Source: Megasphaera_A sueciensis (lineage in GTDB: Bacteria > Bacillota > Negativicutes > Veillonellales > Megasphaeraceae). Taken from it: a stretch of 64,000 nt of DNA. The notes under the pieces were generated by a model. That model was not told the DNA's origin. It saw nothing but the letters and a program-made list of their open reading frames with translations, and ran no database searches. Shown here piece after piece: positions 16,439-25,017 of the stretch. The stretch is from positions 2,542,001 to 2,606,000 of the forward strand of contig NZ_CP116939.1 in assembly GCF_050219315.1 (NCBI RefSeq). The letters run 5' to 3'. Made by a program: the position numbers and the translations under genes. Every line of letters starts with the position of its first letter. Within the stretch, counting starts at the first letter, position 1.

Positions 16439-19144
16439 TCATTTATATGATTTTCTCATTTTGTCTTGTACTATTTTTAGTCTAACACTGGGGATATACT
16501 TTAATGTTTCATTTATCAAATTATCAAAATAGCTGTTAAATGCTGAAACATTGTTATCCTCTTTTTTTATCTTGATCTCCTTAATATAAAATTGTAGTAC
16601 ATCTTTTTTAATTTTAATACCATAAAATCCACGAGTTCCTGTGGTTTCTCTTCCTTCCTTATTTCCAAATTGATAGGTTACCTTCCTTTTTTTAAGATAA
16701 AAAATTGGATGTAATTTATCTTTTAATATATTGGTAATATCTTTATCTTTACCTTTAAAAATTTTATTGAAAGATAGTCTATACCAAATTTTAAATACAT
16801 AAGAAAAATCGCTAGATATAGTAAATGGCAGAGAGGTTATATTTAATTCTTTTGCTATGTCTAATTTGTGAAATTCGTTTTTAGATCCTTCAATTGTTCT
16901 TTTATCTATTTTATTAATTTTATTTTCTGGAATTTCACTAGTTCTATTTATACAAAAATTTTCTATAAATTGTTCAACTGCGTCTTCTTTGTCCGGTAAT
17001 AAAAAATTTTCAATATCTTCCTTTAATGTTTTATCTTTTTCTTTTGGTGAGGCGTATTTATTTATTAACCAACATACAGAAGCAACTGCAAAGGTGAGTG
17101 CTTCACGTGAAGATATGGATTGATATTCTATTTCACCAATATCACCTAATAGAGTGATAGCATGGTGAGGAATATTAGATAATTTTTTGTAAATCGCATT
17201 TTTAGTTATATAAATGTATTGTATTGTACTTCTGTGTGTAATTTTGTATTGTGCTGTCAATTTATCCTGATTTTGATTTGTCATTTTGTATCGGGTGTTT
17301 ACTTTGCGTCCTTTCGCTAATTCTATAAACCATCCTATATTTTCAGGTGCAAAATTAATTTCAGTTGTATCAATATTAGCAAGTTTTCCATTCATTTTAT
17401 CGTCGATAAACCTCGAAAGGTTGGAAGGGGTTGCTAATGTTTTCAAAGAATATTCTGTAATTTGGCAGAAAAATATTTCTTTTAAGAAAGCACTGATAAA
17501 GGCTGGATTATTACACGAAATAATAGTAAGTTGTTTTGTGGAATGTCCTGTAATATCTTCATATAGGGAATTTCCCAGATATGATTTAGCAATTAAAGTT
17601 AATAGGGATTCTAAGTCATTAATATTTCCTTTTGTAACACTATAAAGAACTCTTCTTAAATTTGTAAAATATGAGATGTTTGTATTTGGTGAAATAAATC
17701 GTTCGAAATCTATAGTTAGTTCATCAGGATCTTTTATAGCAATTCCTAATCTTTGATAAATAGTTTGTTCTAATTTTTCGTAGGCACGCAGCTTTTCATT
17801 TATCGTAGAATGTTGTGCTATCGTTTTAAATGCCATATGAGAAGCGACAAGAAGACGTTGTGCGGCAATATGATGGGTAAGTTTTACTGGTAGACTAATA
17901 AAATAAATAGGATTTGAGGGTTTTTCTAGTTTTTCAAATTGTGTACGATGGCAATAAAACAAAGACATCAATTCTTCGATGGAAGTGGGGTAAAGGTTAA
18001 ATACAGAAAGCCTTTTATAGTATAAAAAACGAGCAATATGATAGAGGGCAGTATTATATTCTTCTTGTTTTAATCCAACTAAATTTTTAACAAAAAATTT
18101 AGTATAACAAAGCAAATTATGAATTTGAGTTGGAATACTCTTGGAAAAACGATCTGTTAAAAAAGCATCAACTGAATTTGGAAATAAAATTGATTGCAAT
18201 GTGTCATAGGTCATTTTATTTTCTTTCAAATATATTTCTGGAATATCGCGTATATTTTTTGAGGATGATATTTTTTTATGGATATCATCATATGTTTCAC
18301 CGGGTTTAAATTGTAATTGAACAGAATGCATTAATTTCCAGAAGGCAATTGGATTTAATATTTTCCCATTAGGTTGTAATAAAAGCTGAATAATTCGTAT
18401 AATATCTTGTGGAGTATATTCACTAAAGAACTTATCTATTATATTCCTAAATGAAGTAAAGATTAAATGTGATTTCAATTCTGATAAATCTGTTTCATTT
18501 ACTCGGAATATTTCCATTAATTTTTTATCAGAAACGTTGTCGTAATAAGTTAATAATTTCTGAATATCTTCGGGTGTCATAATGAGTTTTTTTTGATTTT
18601 TGGAATAAGAATAATAATATATAAAAGAATCGTCTAATAAATAATAAATGATATTAGCATTAGGAAAAATACAATTATTGATACAACTTATTATGTTTTG
18701 ATGTTTTCGGCACTCACTGTTTTGACAAAATCTGCTGATATAATTATATGCTAAAGATTCATTTTTTTCTTTTACAGATTGTGCATTTTCTATTTTTCCC
18801 TTATGATTCAATGTGCGATTTATTCTAAGAAATATATTGTTTTTCAAAAACTTTTTCATGGCAGATTCATCTACCTTCGGAAGTGGTTTAATTTCATTTG
18901 ATGTGTAAGATGTGTTAACTTTTGTATCTTCGTTCACATATAATCCCTCCATTTTTGATAAAATCCAAAAAAATCCAAACATTTTACCTAATAAATTCCA
19001 CATAAGTTTGCTAATTCCTTCTTTTTGTATATAAATTTGATTAAATAGCGCTTTGTAGGTCGGTGCATATTGCAGAATCCAATATAAAACTGGGGTAAAA
19101 ATCCAAATAGGAGTCCAAACTATCATATAGGATATCCTGAACAT
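16439..19144 (-). CDS. Orphan 901-residue protein, possible degenerate D5-type primase/helicase
   Basis: I do not recognise this protein with certainty. It is very AT-rich. The first 70 residues contain two hydrophobic, Trp-rich segments (MIVWTPIWIFTPVLYWIL and LLGKMFGFFWIL). A Cys/His group (CQNSECRKHQNIISC) near residue 140 could bind zinc. The part from about 500 on has the order of a D5/SF3 phage-plasmid helicase. INDLESLLTLIAKSYLGN precedes a segment where Walker A would be (TIISCNNPAFISAF, about 538-551, no GK). ENIGWFIELAKGRKVNTRY and QYIYITKN follow, then a C-terminal EQFIENFC...VFKIWYRLSF...TGTRGFYGIKIK resembling the D5 winged helix. ATP binding is probably lost. It is transcribed away from integrase. 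The alternative is a novel element-borne defence or accessory protein. Confidence 0.6.
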   Translation of the reverse strand: MFRISYMIVWTPIWIFTPVLYWILQYAPTYKALFNQIYIQKEGISKLMWNLLGKMFGFFWILSKMEGLYVNEDTKVNTSYTSNEIKPLPKVDESAMKKFLKNNIFLRINRTLNHKGKIENAQSVKEKNESLAYNYISRFCQNSECRKHQNIISCINNCIFPNANIIYYLLDDSFIYYYSYSKNQKKLIMTPEDIQKLLTYYDNVSDKKLMEIFRVNETDLSELKSHLIFTSFRNIIDKFFSEYTPQDIIRIIQLLLQPNGKILNPIAFWKLMHSVQLQFKPGETYDDIHKKISSSKNIRDIPEIYLKENKMTYDTLQSILFPNSVDAFLTDRFSKSIPTQIHNLLCYTKFFVKNLVGLKQEEYNTALYHIARFLYYKRLSVFNLYPTSIEELMSLFYCHRTQFEKLEKPSNPIYFISLPVKLTHHIAAQRLLVASHMAFKTIAQHSTINEKLRAYEKLEQTIYQRLGIAIKDPDELTIDFERFISPNTNISYFTNLRRVLYSVTKGNINDLESLLTLIAKSYLGNSLYEDITGHSTKQLTIISCNNPAFISAFLKEIFFCQITEYSLKTLATPSNLSRFIDDKMNGKLANIDTTEINFAPENIGWFIELAKGRKVNTRYKMTNQNQDKLTAQYKITHRSTIQYIYITKNAIYKKLSNIPHHAITLLGDIGEIEYQSISSREALTFAVASVCWLINKYASPKEKDKTLKEDIENFLLPDKEDAVEQFIENFCINRTSEIPENKINKIDKRTIEGSKNEFHKLDIAKELNITSLPFTISSDFSYVFKIWYRLSFNKIFKGKDKDITNILKDKLHPIFYLKKRKVTYQFGNKEGRETTGTRGFYGIKIKKDVLQFYIKEIKIKKEDNNVSAFNSYFDNLINETLKYIPSVRLKIVQDKMRKSYK

Positions 19145-19323
19145 CAGTGGAGATATAGATTTCGAGTCAGAGATAATATTTTTCTTAAAATTATTGACTA
19201 TATTATCTTATATTATATAGGAACAAAAAATATAACTTTTTAAAATAGAATATACATTTAGATGATCGAAAAATAATCATGCATAATGAGTGAAAATTAA
19301 TTAAGAGCAAAGAGGGTCATCAA

Positions 19324-19542
19324 ATGGATGAATTAAAGAAAACAGAATTTTTAACAGCAGCAGAAGTGGTTACAGATTTTTTTAATGGTAAATTTCATTA
19401 TCAATCTGTTTTACGCATGACACGGCAGGGAAAATTGCCAGCAGTTAAAATAGGAAAGGGATATTTGTATAGACGCAGCGAGTTAGAGAAATGGGCAGAA
19501 AATAATTTTGCAACTCCTTGCTGGAGCAAAATTAAAATTTAA
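19324..19542 (+). CDS. xis: Excisionase-like small HTH protein
   Basis: The 72-residue protein has a MerR/excisionase-type fold: FLTAAEVVTDFFNGKFHYQSVLRMTRQGKLPAVKIGKGYLYRRSELEKW. A recognition helix is followed by a wing that ends in the R-x-S-E-L-E-x-W signature. It lies 72 bp upstream of the integrase, separated only by a terminator hairpin. The probable role is recombination directionality for the integrase. The RBS AGAGGG is about 10 nt upstream. Confidence 0.78.
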   Translation: MDELKKTEFLTAAEVVTDFFNGKFHYQSVLRMTRQGKLPAVKIGKGYLYRRSELEKWAENNFATPCWSKIKI

Positions 19543-19566
19543 TAGTAATAATTGTTATGAATATTT

Positions 19567-19594
19567 AGAGCAGCTAACAGGCTGCTCTTTTTTT
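19567..19594 (+). terminator. Intrinsic terminator between excisionase and integrase
   Basis: AGAGCAGC / GCTGCTCT with a 6-nt loop and TTTTTTT. It would limit read-through from the excisionase gene into the integrase gene. Confidence 0.85.
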
Positions 19595-19614
19595 ATGTCT
19601 GGAGGAAAAATAAT

Positions 19615-20826
19615 ATGCCGGGTACAGTAGTAAACAGAGGAAATAATAGATGGGAACTGAGAATTTCCATGGGATATATAAATGGAAAACAAAAAAGGAT
19701 GACGAGACAGATTCATGCTACTTCAAAACGAATGGCAGAAAAACAATTAGATCTTTTTTATTTAGAAATAACACAAAATCCAGAAATGACGATGGTACAG
19801 AACTCTATTACATTTAAACAGTTTGCAGAAATTTGGGATCGAAAACACAATGAAAAATTAGCCTTGAATACAAGAGTTGTACATCGTCGTCTTTTAAATG
19901 ATCGAATTATGGATACTTTTGGTGGTGTGCTGTTAAACAATATTACAGGGGTCATGATATTCGATTTTGTCCAATTGTTATTTCAGGTTAAAATCAATAA
20001 AAACAAACGTAGTAAGCCTTTATCTAAAACGACGATTTATAAACATTTTAAGTTGTTGAACGAAATGTTTAATAAGGCAGTGGAATGGAAATATGTAGTG
20101 AAAAATCCATGTCAAGATATACCCAAAGAGAATTGGCCTAAGCCCGACTACCATCATTATCCCATTTGGCAGGAAGAAGATTTACAGAAATTTCTTCAAA
20201 TTTTAGATATTATCCCGAATACACCAAGAGAAGTAAAGCATAAAACGATGTTTTACTTGTATCTTGTTACCGGAGCTAGAAGAGGCGAAATATGTTCCTT
20301 AACTTGGGCTGATATTGATTTTGAAGATCGTTCAATTCGTATAAATAAGTCAGAAAAATATGCTGGCGCAAACCATGTAGAAATTTCTGCACCTAAGACT
20401 CCGGAATCTGTTCGAAAATTATATGTCGACGAATATACGATAAATCTTTTAAAGCTACATCGAAAGTATCAGGATGTATATTTGGAGAAAAATCGTTATG
20501 AAAACGATAAAGGCTATGTATTCTTGGCTGAACGATTACGAGGGAATCAAATAGTTCCCATTTCTCCCAATGCGTTATATCAATGGCTTTCACATATGGC
20601 AAAAAAATATAAGTTGCCGCATATTGGTGTCCACTCTCTTCGGCATATGGCTGCTACTTACGCATTAAATAATGGGGCGACACTGACAACGGTACAAAGC
20701 ATGCTTGGCCATACCAGCATACGGACAACGTCTATTTATTTGCATCCCTTGGATTCTAAAAAACGAGAAACAGCAAAGGTACTATCGAATCAATTGAAAA
20801 CTTTGAGGGATCAAAATAATTATTAG
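19615..20826 (+). CDS. int: Tyrosine recombinase (integrase) of the element
   Basis: The 403-residue integrase has an N-terminal AP2-like arm-binding segment (GNNRWELRISMGYINGKQKRMTRQ), a SAM-like core-binding domain (about 70-175) and a catalytic domain. Catalytic residues are visible: R222 in VTGARRGEICSLTW, H340-x-x-R343 in HSLRHMAA, H366 in MLGHTS and nucleophile Y375 in SIYLHP. This is the Tn916/phage integrase type that recombines into tRNA genes. It is the obvious candidate for inserting the 36-kb element at tRNA-Gly. It lies 3.8 kb from the left att repeat rather than next to it, so rearrangement near that end is possible. The RBS is GGAGGAAA. Confidence 0.93.
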   Translation: MPGTVVNRGNNRWELRISMGYINGKQKRMTRQIHATSKRMAEKQLDLFYLEITQNPEMTMVQNSITFKQFAEIWDRKHNEKLALNTRVVHRRLLNDRIMDTFGGVLLNNITGVMIFDFVQLLFQVKINKNKRSKPLSKTTIYKHFKLLNEMFNKAVEWKYVVKNPCQDIPKENWPKPDYHHYPIWQEEDLQKFLQILDIIPNTPREVKHKTMFYLYLVTGARRGEICSLTWADIDFEDRSIRINKSEKYAGANHVEISAPKTPESVRKLYVDEYTINLLKLHRKYQDVYLEKNRYENDKGYVFLAERLRGNQIVPISPNALYQWLSHMAKKYKLPHIGVHSLRHMAATYALNNGATLTTVQSMLGHTSIRTTSIYLHPLDSKKRETAKVLSNQLKTLRDQNNY

Positions 20827-20830
20827 CTTT

Positions 20831-20873
20831 AATGGGGACGCCATGATAATTATGACGATTCCCTTTATTTTTT
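20831..20873 (+). terminator. Terminator after integrase
   Basis: The imperfect stem GGGGACG / CGATTCCC is followed by TTTATTTTTTA directly after the integrase stop. Confidence 0.6.
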
Positions 20874-20887
20874 ATTTGGAGGGTCAA

Positions 20888-21253
20888 ATGATGAATACAT
20901 ATAGAGAAGAAGCAGAATGGTACGAAAGCAATTTTCAACAACTTGTGAACAGTCTTGGAACCCCAAAAGTATATTACGGGGTATATGGATTTAACGGGGC
21001 TGGTGTATATACTAATTGGGCTTCTGTAGTGCAGAGTAAAAAGTATATAAAAGGATTTATGGTAAAGAAATTTTCAACATGGCAAGAAGCAGTTGCTTTT
21101 ATAGCCAATAGCTTGGAAGTCCTAACGGGTTCAGGAACGATTAACCAAAACAGCTTTATTCGTATGAACTTTTTTTACCAATTCAAGCTTATTCATCTTA
21201 AACCCCAAAAACAGAAGATGAAAGACATGATTGTATTTCGAGTAGAAAAATAA
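20888..21253 (+). CDS. Stand-alone RNase H1 hybrid-binding-domain (Cauli_VI) protein
   Basis: The ATG at 20888 follows a GGAGGG RBS. In the 121-residue product, the segment VYYGVYGFNGAGVYTNW, then SKKYIKGFMVKKFSTWQEAVAFI, follows the pattern of the N-terminal domain of ribonuclease H1 and caulimovirus P6 (YAV..G...GIYTTW..C...V.G..GA..K.F.T..EA..F). That domain binds RNA/DNA hybrids. No RNase H catalytic domain is attached; the C-terminal 50 residues are basic and unrecognised. It may bind hybrids during element replication or act as a regulator, which is inference. Confidence 0.65.
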   Translation: MMNTYREEAEWYESNFQQLVNSLGTPKVYYGVYGFNGAGVYTNWASVVQSKKYIKGFMVKKFSTWQEAVAFIANSLEVLTGSGTINQNSFIRMNFFYQFKLIHLKPQKQKMKDMIVFRVEK

Positions 21254-21507
21254 ATTAAATTATTTAATTTATTTTTTAAAATTATGTAACATTAAGTAAG
21301 GTCTATAAAATATATATAATTATTAATGATGTAATTTAAACACATGATACATATTATAGGGAACATAAGTGTTAGTAGATCACAGAAAGAATAAACCTAC
21401 TGTAGGTGGATGAAAAAGAATGTATATTAAAAATGGATAAGAATAGTTAATCAAGATTGAAAAAAGTATTACATATTTTTATAATATATAAAATAGGAGT
21501 GGAAAAT

Positions 21508-21939
21508 ATGAATGATAAAGCCAATAAAAGCCTAAATATAAGACTTGACGAAAACACATGGAACATTTTAAATGGGAAAGCTAAAAAGGCACATTTAAGT
21601 AAAAGTGAGTTTGTACGGGCAGCAATTAAAAACAGTACCATTGTGTATAATCCATATGGGAGAGAAACAATAATAAAATTAGCTTCCTTACATAATGAGG
21701 TAAATCAACATGTTTTAAGTCTAAAGCAAAACATTCATTCTCTTCGGGAACAACAAGATAATTTAAATCAAATTACGACCCAATTGGATGGTAACGGCTA
21801 TTGTGAAAAAGAGATTATGAACATTTTGCAGGTTATTAACCAACAGAATAATGTTCAACTAGCAGAAATTAATTTAAAAATGCAAGGATTGATTCAGGTA
21901 GTAGACAGGGTAAAGGTAAATGAAAATGGCGATATTTAA
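21508..21939 (+). CDS. MobC-like ribbon-helix-helix mobilization protein
   Basis: The start at 21508 is supported by AGGAGTGG; the frame is open further upstream without an RBS. The 143-residue product begins with a ribbon-helix-helix (KSLNIRLDENTWNILNGKAKKAHLSKSEFVRAAI). A long helical region (HNEVNQHVLSLKQNIHSL) follows, as in MobC/relaxosome accessory proteins. It overlaps the following relaxase-like gene by 14 nt, which supports the assignment. It would bind the transfer origin and recruit the relaxase. Confidence 0.72.
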   Translation: MNDKANKSLNIRLDENTWNILNGKAKKAHLSKSEFVRAAIKNSTIVYNPYGRETIIKLASLHNEVNQHVLSLKQNIHSLREQQDNLNQITTQLDGNGYCEKEIMNILQVINQQNNVQLAEINLKMQGLIQVVDRVKVNENGDI

Positions 21940-22453
21940 AATTATTACAAGAAAAGGTGAGAAAAATTATGTCAAATTATATGAACGATTAAACTACATT
22001 TTAAATGCAGCTTCGACAAGGAAAGAACTTATCTATGGTCAATTTGTTAGTACAGTAAATCCATATCCGGAAATGATGCTGGCGAAAAAAAGCAATATGG
22101 ATCAAAAAGGCGGATGGAATCCTTTTCAAGGAGTTGCCTTTTATGAGGCTGTAGTAAGCTTATCTTTGGATGACGATTCGGATGTGTATGATCTTTTTTA
22201 CACAATGGTCGAAATCAATCAGATGTTTTCTAATTACAATGGCGACCATTATCAAGTGCTTAGCAGTGTTCATATTAATACGGATAACCTTCACGTTCAT
22301 TTTGTCGTGAATAATACTGATTTTATAACAGGGAAAAGATTTAGTAACAGTGAAAGCACTTTTTACGATATTGTTGATCATCTTAACTGCATTTTGAAAC
22401 GTAATGGATATTCTCTTATAGATATTGATACAGGCCGTAATACCGGTGAATAG
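21926..22453 (+). CDS. Relaxase N-terminal domain, probably truncated
   Basis: Starts are possible at 21920 or 21926; the second is given. The 175 residues contain the metal-binding signature of MobA/VirD2-type relaxases, HINTDNLHVHFVVNN (H116, H123, H125), and a candidate N-terminal tyrosine (Y15, Y19 or Y24). Relaxases usually run 300-600 residues. Here the protein ends soon after the nuclease core (GYSLIDIDTGRNTGE), and the next 360 bp hold no continuation. It may be a minimal or truncated enzyme. The upstream MobC-like gene shows that this is a mobilization cassette. Confidence 0.72.
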   Translation: MAIFKIITRKGEKNYVKLYERLNYILNAASTRKELIYGQFVSTVNPYPEMMLAKKSNMDQKGGWNPFQGVAFYEAVVSLSLDDDSDVYDLFYTMVEINQMFSNYNGDHYQVLSSVHINTDNLHVHFVVNNTDFITGKRFSNSESTFYDIVDHLNCILKRNGYSLIDIDTGRNTGE

Positions 22454-22817
22454 GAAATAAAAGATTGTATATCACACCCTTAGCAATATTGATGCTAAGG
22501 GTAACTGTTTGGGAGGGTACTTGAGCATGGCATCTGTTTTGTGAAGACATTTACAGTGTTGGTAATAATGTCGAGGATGCTGTTCAAAGCAATAGGGATA
22601 AATCGTAAGGTGAAATTGAAGGAAGACTGAGCATACTGAATTTATGAAAGTTCAATACCGTGCCATATTACAAAAATTCAGTGTATAAATATTATGATTA
22701 TTTGTGCTAATGCATGCATTTTATGGATAAAAGTGATAAAATGTAGTCATATATAAAAATTAAATCATTTAATTAATTTTTTGTAATATACATTTAAAAT
22801 TGGTGGGAGGAATACAC
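22454..22817. other. Non-coding gap with a hairpin
   Basis: A perfect stem (CCCTTAGCA / TGCTAAGGG, 22477-22501) lacks a T run, so it is not a clear terminator. The rest has no recognisable gene and looks like decayed sequence, perhaps the lost 3' part of the relaxase region. Before the ParB gene is an AT-rich stretch with ATTTAATTAATT (about 22765-22780), similar to the ATTTAATTTAT after 21255. Confidence 0.4.
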
Positions 22818-23828
22818 ATGAATAAAATTAAGCTAACGGACATTGATGCAAATGCAATCAACAATGTAAGGAAAAATCAAAAGAAAACAATGGGTACAGC
22901 AGAATTTAAGGCTATGAAAGACAGCATTGAAAAAAGCGGAGTTGTACAGCCAATTATTCTAAGACTATTGAAAAATATTGGAATGGAAAATACGGAGAAA
23001 AAATATGGAATTATTGACGGAAATTTACGATTTCAAATCGTTTCTAAATTATATGAAGAAACGAAAGACAAAAAATGGAGTAAAATTTTTGCTATCATTG
23101 ATGATGATGATATTGATGATCGACTGATAGGACTTATCAGTAACTTTTCTAGAGTAGATATGACGGAGTACGAAAAAGGGGAAATTATTGACGAGTTTAC
23201 TAAGAAGCCAGTAACGGATGAAAATGGTAAGGAAATTTATATGACAGGTAGGAATAAGGGCAAAGTCAAAACGATGTCTCAAAAAGAGATTGCTGTTATA
23301 CTTGGAATTACCCCAGCACGTGTAACACAGCTGCATAATGTATATAAAGCCGGGTTAGAAGAGAAAAAAGATAAGCCTATATCCAATGAGGGTAAATATC
23401 TTATATGGGGAAATGACAATACAATATCTTTTAATCAGAAAGAGGTTGAAGATAATTTTGTTGAAGCGGTAGACAGTATTTTAAAACATTTGAAAAATTT
23501 GAATGAGGTAGAAGATTCTTTTAAAGCCAACGAATCCATTAAAGCTATTAAAGATATTTTGAGTGAAGTTGAAATGGAATTAAAACAAAATTCCGCTTTC
23601 CAAGATGCGAAGAAAAAAGAAAGAGAAGAAAGAGAAAGAAAAAATAAAATCGAAATATTAGATAATCAAGTAACAAAAAAACAAGAAAAAATGGAAGCTA
23701 AAAAACTACAATTGAAAAATATTCCAGTAAGCAAACAAGCTGGCAGACGAAAAAAATTAGAAGATGATATTCAAACATTGGATGAAAAGATAAAAGGAAT
23801 GCAATTAGAAAAAGAGCAATTATTATAA
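22818..23828 (+). CDS. ParB-like nuclease-domain protein with C-terminal coiled coil
   Basis: The 336-residue product starts at the ATG after GGGAGGAA. Residues about 5-80 form a ParB/Srx-like domain (MKDSIEKSGVVQPIILR, then YGIIDGNLRFQIV for the usual GxRR loop). A KorB-like HTH follows (MSQKEIAVILGITPARVTQLHNVYKAG). The last 90 residues are a highly charged coiled coil (KKKEREERERKNKIEILDNQ). No ParA ATPase is nearby, so this may be a KorB-like regulator or solitary partition protein rather than half of a ParAB system. Confidence 0.75.
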   Translation: MNKIKLTDIDANAINNVRKNQKKTMGTAEFKAMKDSIEKSGVVQPIILRLLKNIGMENTEKKYGIIDGNLRFQIVSKLYEETKDKKWSKIFAIIDDDDIDDRLIGLISNFSRVDMTEYEKGEIIDEFTKKPVTDENGKEIYMTGRNKGKVKTMSQKEIAVILGITPARVTQLHNVYKAGLEEKKDKPISNEGKYLIWGNDNTISFNQKEVEDNFVEAVDSILKHLKNLNEVEDSFKANESIKAIKDILSEVEMELKQNSAFQDAKKKEREERERKNKIEILDNQVTKKQEKMEAKKLQLKNIPVSKQAGRRKKLEDDIQTLDEKIKGMQLEKEQLL

Positions 23829-23851
23829 ATGTAGTGATTGAAAGGACATTT

Positions 23852-23978
23852 ATGAATGAAAAAGTGAAAAAATTCAATACATATCAAGGTATTTTCATGA
23901 CCATACCATACAGTCGATGAGCTTCAATTTATTAAAGAGCAAACATTTGATGTGAATATTAAGAAATATTTGGATTAG
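23852..23978 (+). pseudogene. Short frameshifted coding remnant after parB
   Basis: An ATG with GAAAGGA RBS opens MNEKVKKFNTYQGIFMTIPYSR and stops. A one-base shift at about 23915 would continue into VDELQFIKEQTFDVNIKKYLD and a stop at 23978. The small protein is not recognised. Confidence 0.3.
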
Positions 23979-24080
23979 TACGATTTTTTATGTTACAGTT
24001 GGCTCATGATTTTTGGACTATTAACAAATATTAATAATTTATTAATAATAATTATAGAATATATATCTTAGAAATAATAC

Positions 24081-24112
24081 ATATGGACCTTGGAAATAAC
24101 CAAGGTCCATAT
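24081..24112. terminator. Bidirectional terminator-like palindrome
   Basis: A perfect 13-bp stem (ATATGGACCTTGG and its complement, loop AAATAA) lies between convergent genes. It has only weak T runs on either side. Confidence 0.6.
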
Positions 24113-24158
24113 TTGTAAATTCCTCTTTTTTTCATAGTATAGCACTTCAACTTATGAT

Positions 24159-24344
24159 TTATATTAGATGACTTTGTTCCCGGATGTATTGTATTGCGCC
24201 TTCTTTTGGTATTTTCCATATGCGGTTCTGCCGAAAGCACTTTACTTTGCCTGATGCCAGTAGTTTGTAGGCCGCGTTTTTGCCGATCGACAGCATTTCG
24301 GCAAATTCTTCGACGGTTAACAGATCTCCATACATTTCAAACAT
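24159..24344 (-). CDS. Small excisionase-type HTH protein
   Basis: The 61-residue protein is a helix-turn-helix of the AlpA/excisionase type: LLTVEEFAEMLSIGKNAAYKLLASGKVKCFRQNRIWKIPKEGAIQYIRE. The RBS AGAGGTG is 6 nt upstream. It is similar in plan to the next minus-strand gene. It could be a second recombination directionality factor or a regulator of element genes. Confidence 0.75.
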   Translation of the reverse strand: MFEMYGDLLTVEEFAEMLSIGKNAAYKLLASGKVKCFRQNRIWKIPKEGAIQYIREQSHLI

Positions 24345-24464
24345 GATGATGCACCTCTTTTTTTAATTTTTTATCATTATTATGTTAATAAAATTTTAAG
24401 AGTTATAGATTATATATGAATGTTTTGAAAATGGTACATATGTCGGAAAAATCAATCTAATGGT

Positions 24465-24653
24465 TTATCGGTGACTTTCAACGTGCAGATAATTATTCAA
24501 GGCGTCTACGGTGATCAGCCATGCTTTTCCAACTTTGTAAGCATCAAGATTTCCAGCTCTGATTAGATTATATACTTTGCTGGAACTGCAATTCATCAAA
24601 CATGCCACATTGGAAACATGGAGAACGGTTTTAGTAATTGGTATTGCTTTCAT
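24465..24653 (-). CDS. Small excisionase-type HTH protein
   Basis: The start at 24653 follows AAGGGAGAT; upstream in-frame codons lack an RBS. The 62-residue product reads ITKTVLHVSNVACLMNCSSSKVYNLIRAGNLDAYKVGKAWLITVDALNNYL, a MerR-like excisionase-family DNA-binding domain. It is transcribed away from the cas operon and is a neighbour of the broken Y-family polymerase. Its role in excision or regulation is inferred only from the fold. Confidence 0.75.
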   Translation of the reverse strand: MKAIPITKTVLHVSNVACLMNCSSSKVYNLIRAGNLDAYKVGKAWLITVDALNNYLHVESHR

Positions 24654-24834
24654 GATTAAGATCTCCCTTCTTTTTTTATTTACTAGGAAGTTAGTATTTT
24701 TGAATGCTAAGAAGGTTATCTTTGAATGGGAAAATGATATTTTTATTACACGGTGATTTGTTTTAAGATGGATGACGAACATGTATTGTGATAAAATGTA
24801 ATCAGTGAAACCACTCATCAAGGAGGCGGTAACA

Positions 24835-24951
24835 ATGGACAATCATACATACATTGCAATTGACCTGAAATCGTTCTACACTTTTGTGGAATGTGTGGAA
24901 CCTAACATGGATCCTTTGACGACCAACCTTGTAGTAGCCGATAAAAGTTGA
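24835..24951 (+). pseudogene. umuC: 5' fragment of Y-family DNA polymerase (umuC/dinB type)
   Basis: With an AGGAGG RBS, the frame reads YIAIDLKSFYTFVECVE and ends VVADKS before a TGA. This is the N-terminal catalytic segment of UmuC/Pol IV-like enzymes (D and F-Y steric-gate region; the usual form is IDLKSFYASVECVERGLDPL). The TGA stands where an Arg codon (CGA) is expected, and the frame continues briefly as MEKMLLK before another stop. The remaining 350 or so codons are absent. The cas3 gene starts 66 bp downstream, so the cas operon joined here after the polymerase was cut. Confidence 0.8.
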
Positions 24952-25017
24952 ATGGAAAAGATGCTGTTAAAGTAAAAAATTGTTTATTAATATGCAGTTA
25001 ATTTAAGGTGATGGACA

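Noticed and set aside
17286..17645. 119-codon plus-strand frame inside the 901-residue gene
   Set aside because: It is the complement of the longer gene, with no RBS and no recognised motif.
22477..22501. Perfect hairpin after the relaxase as a terminator
   Set aside because: No T run follows on either strand.
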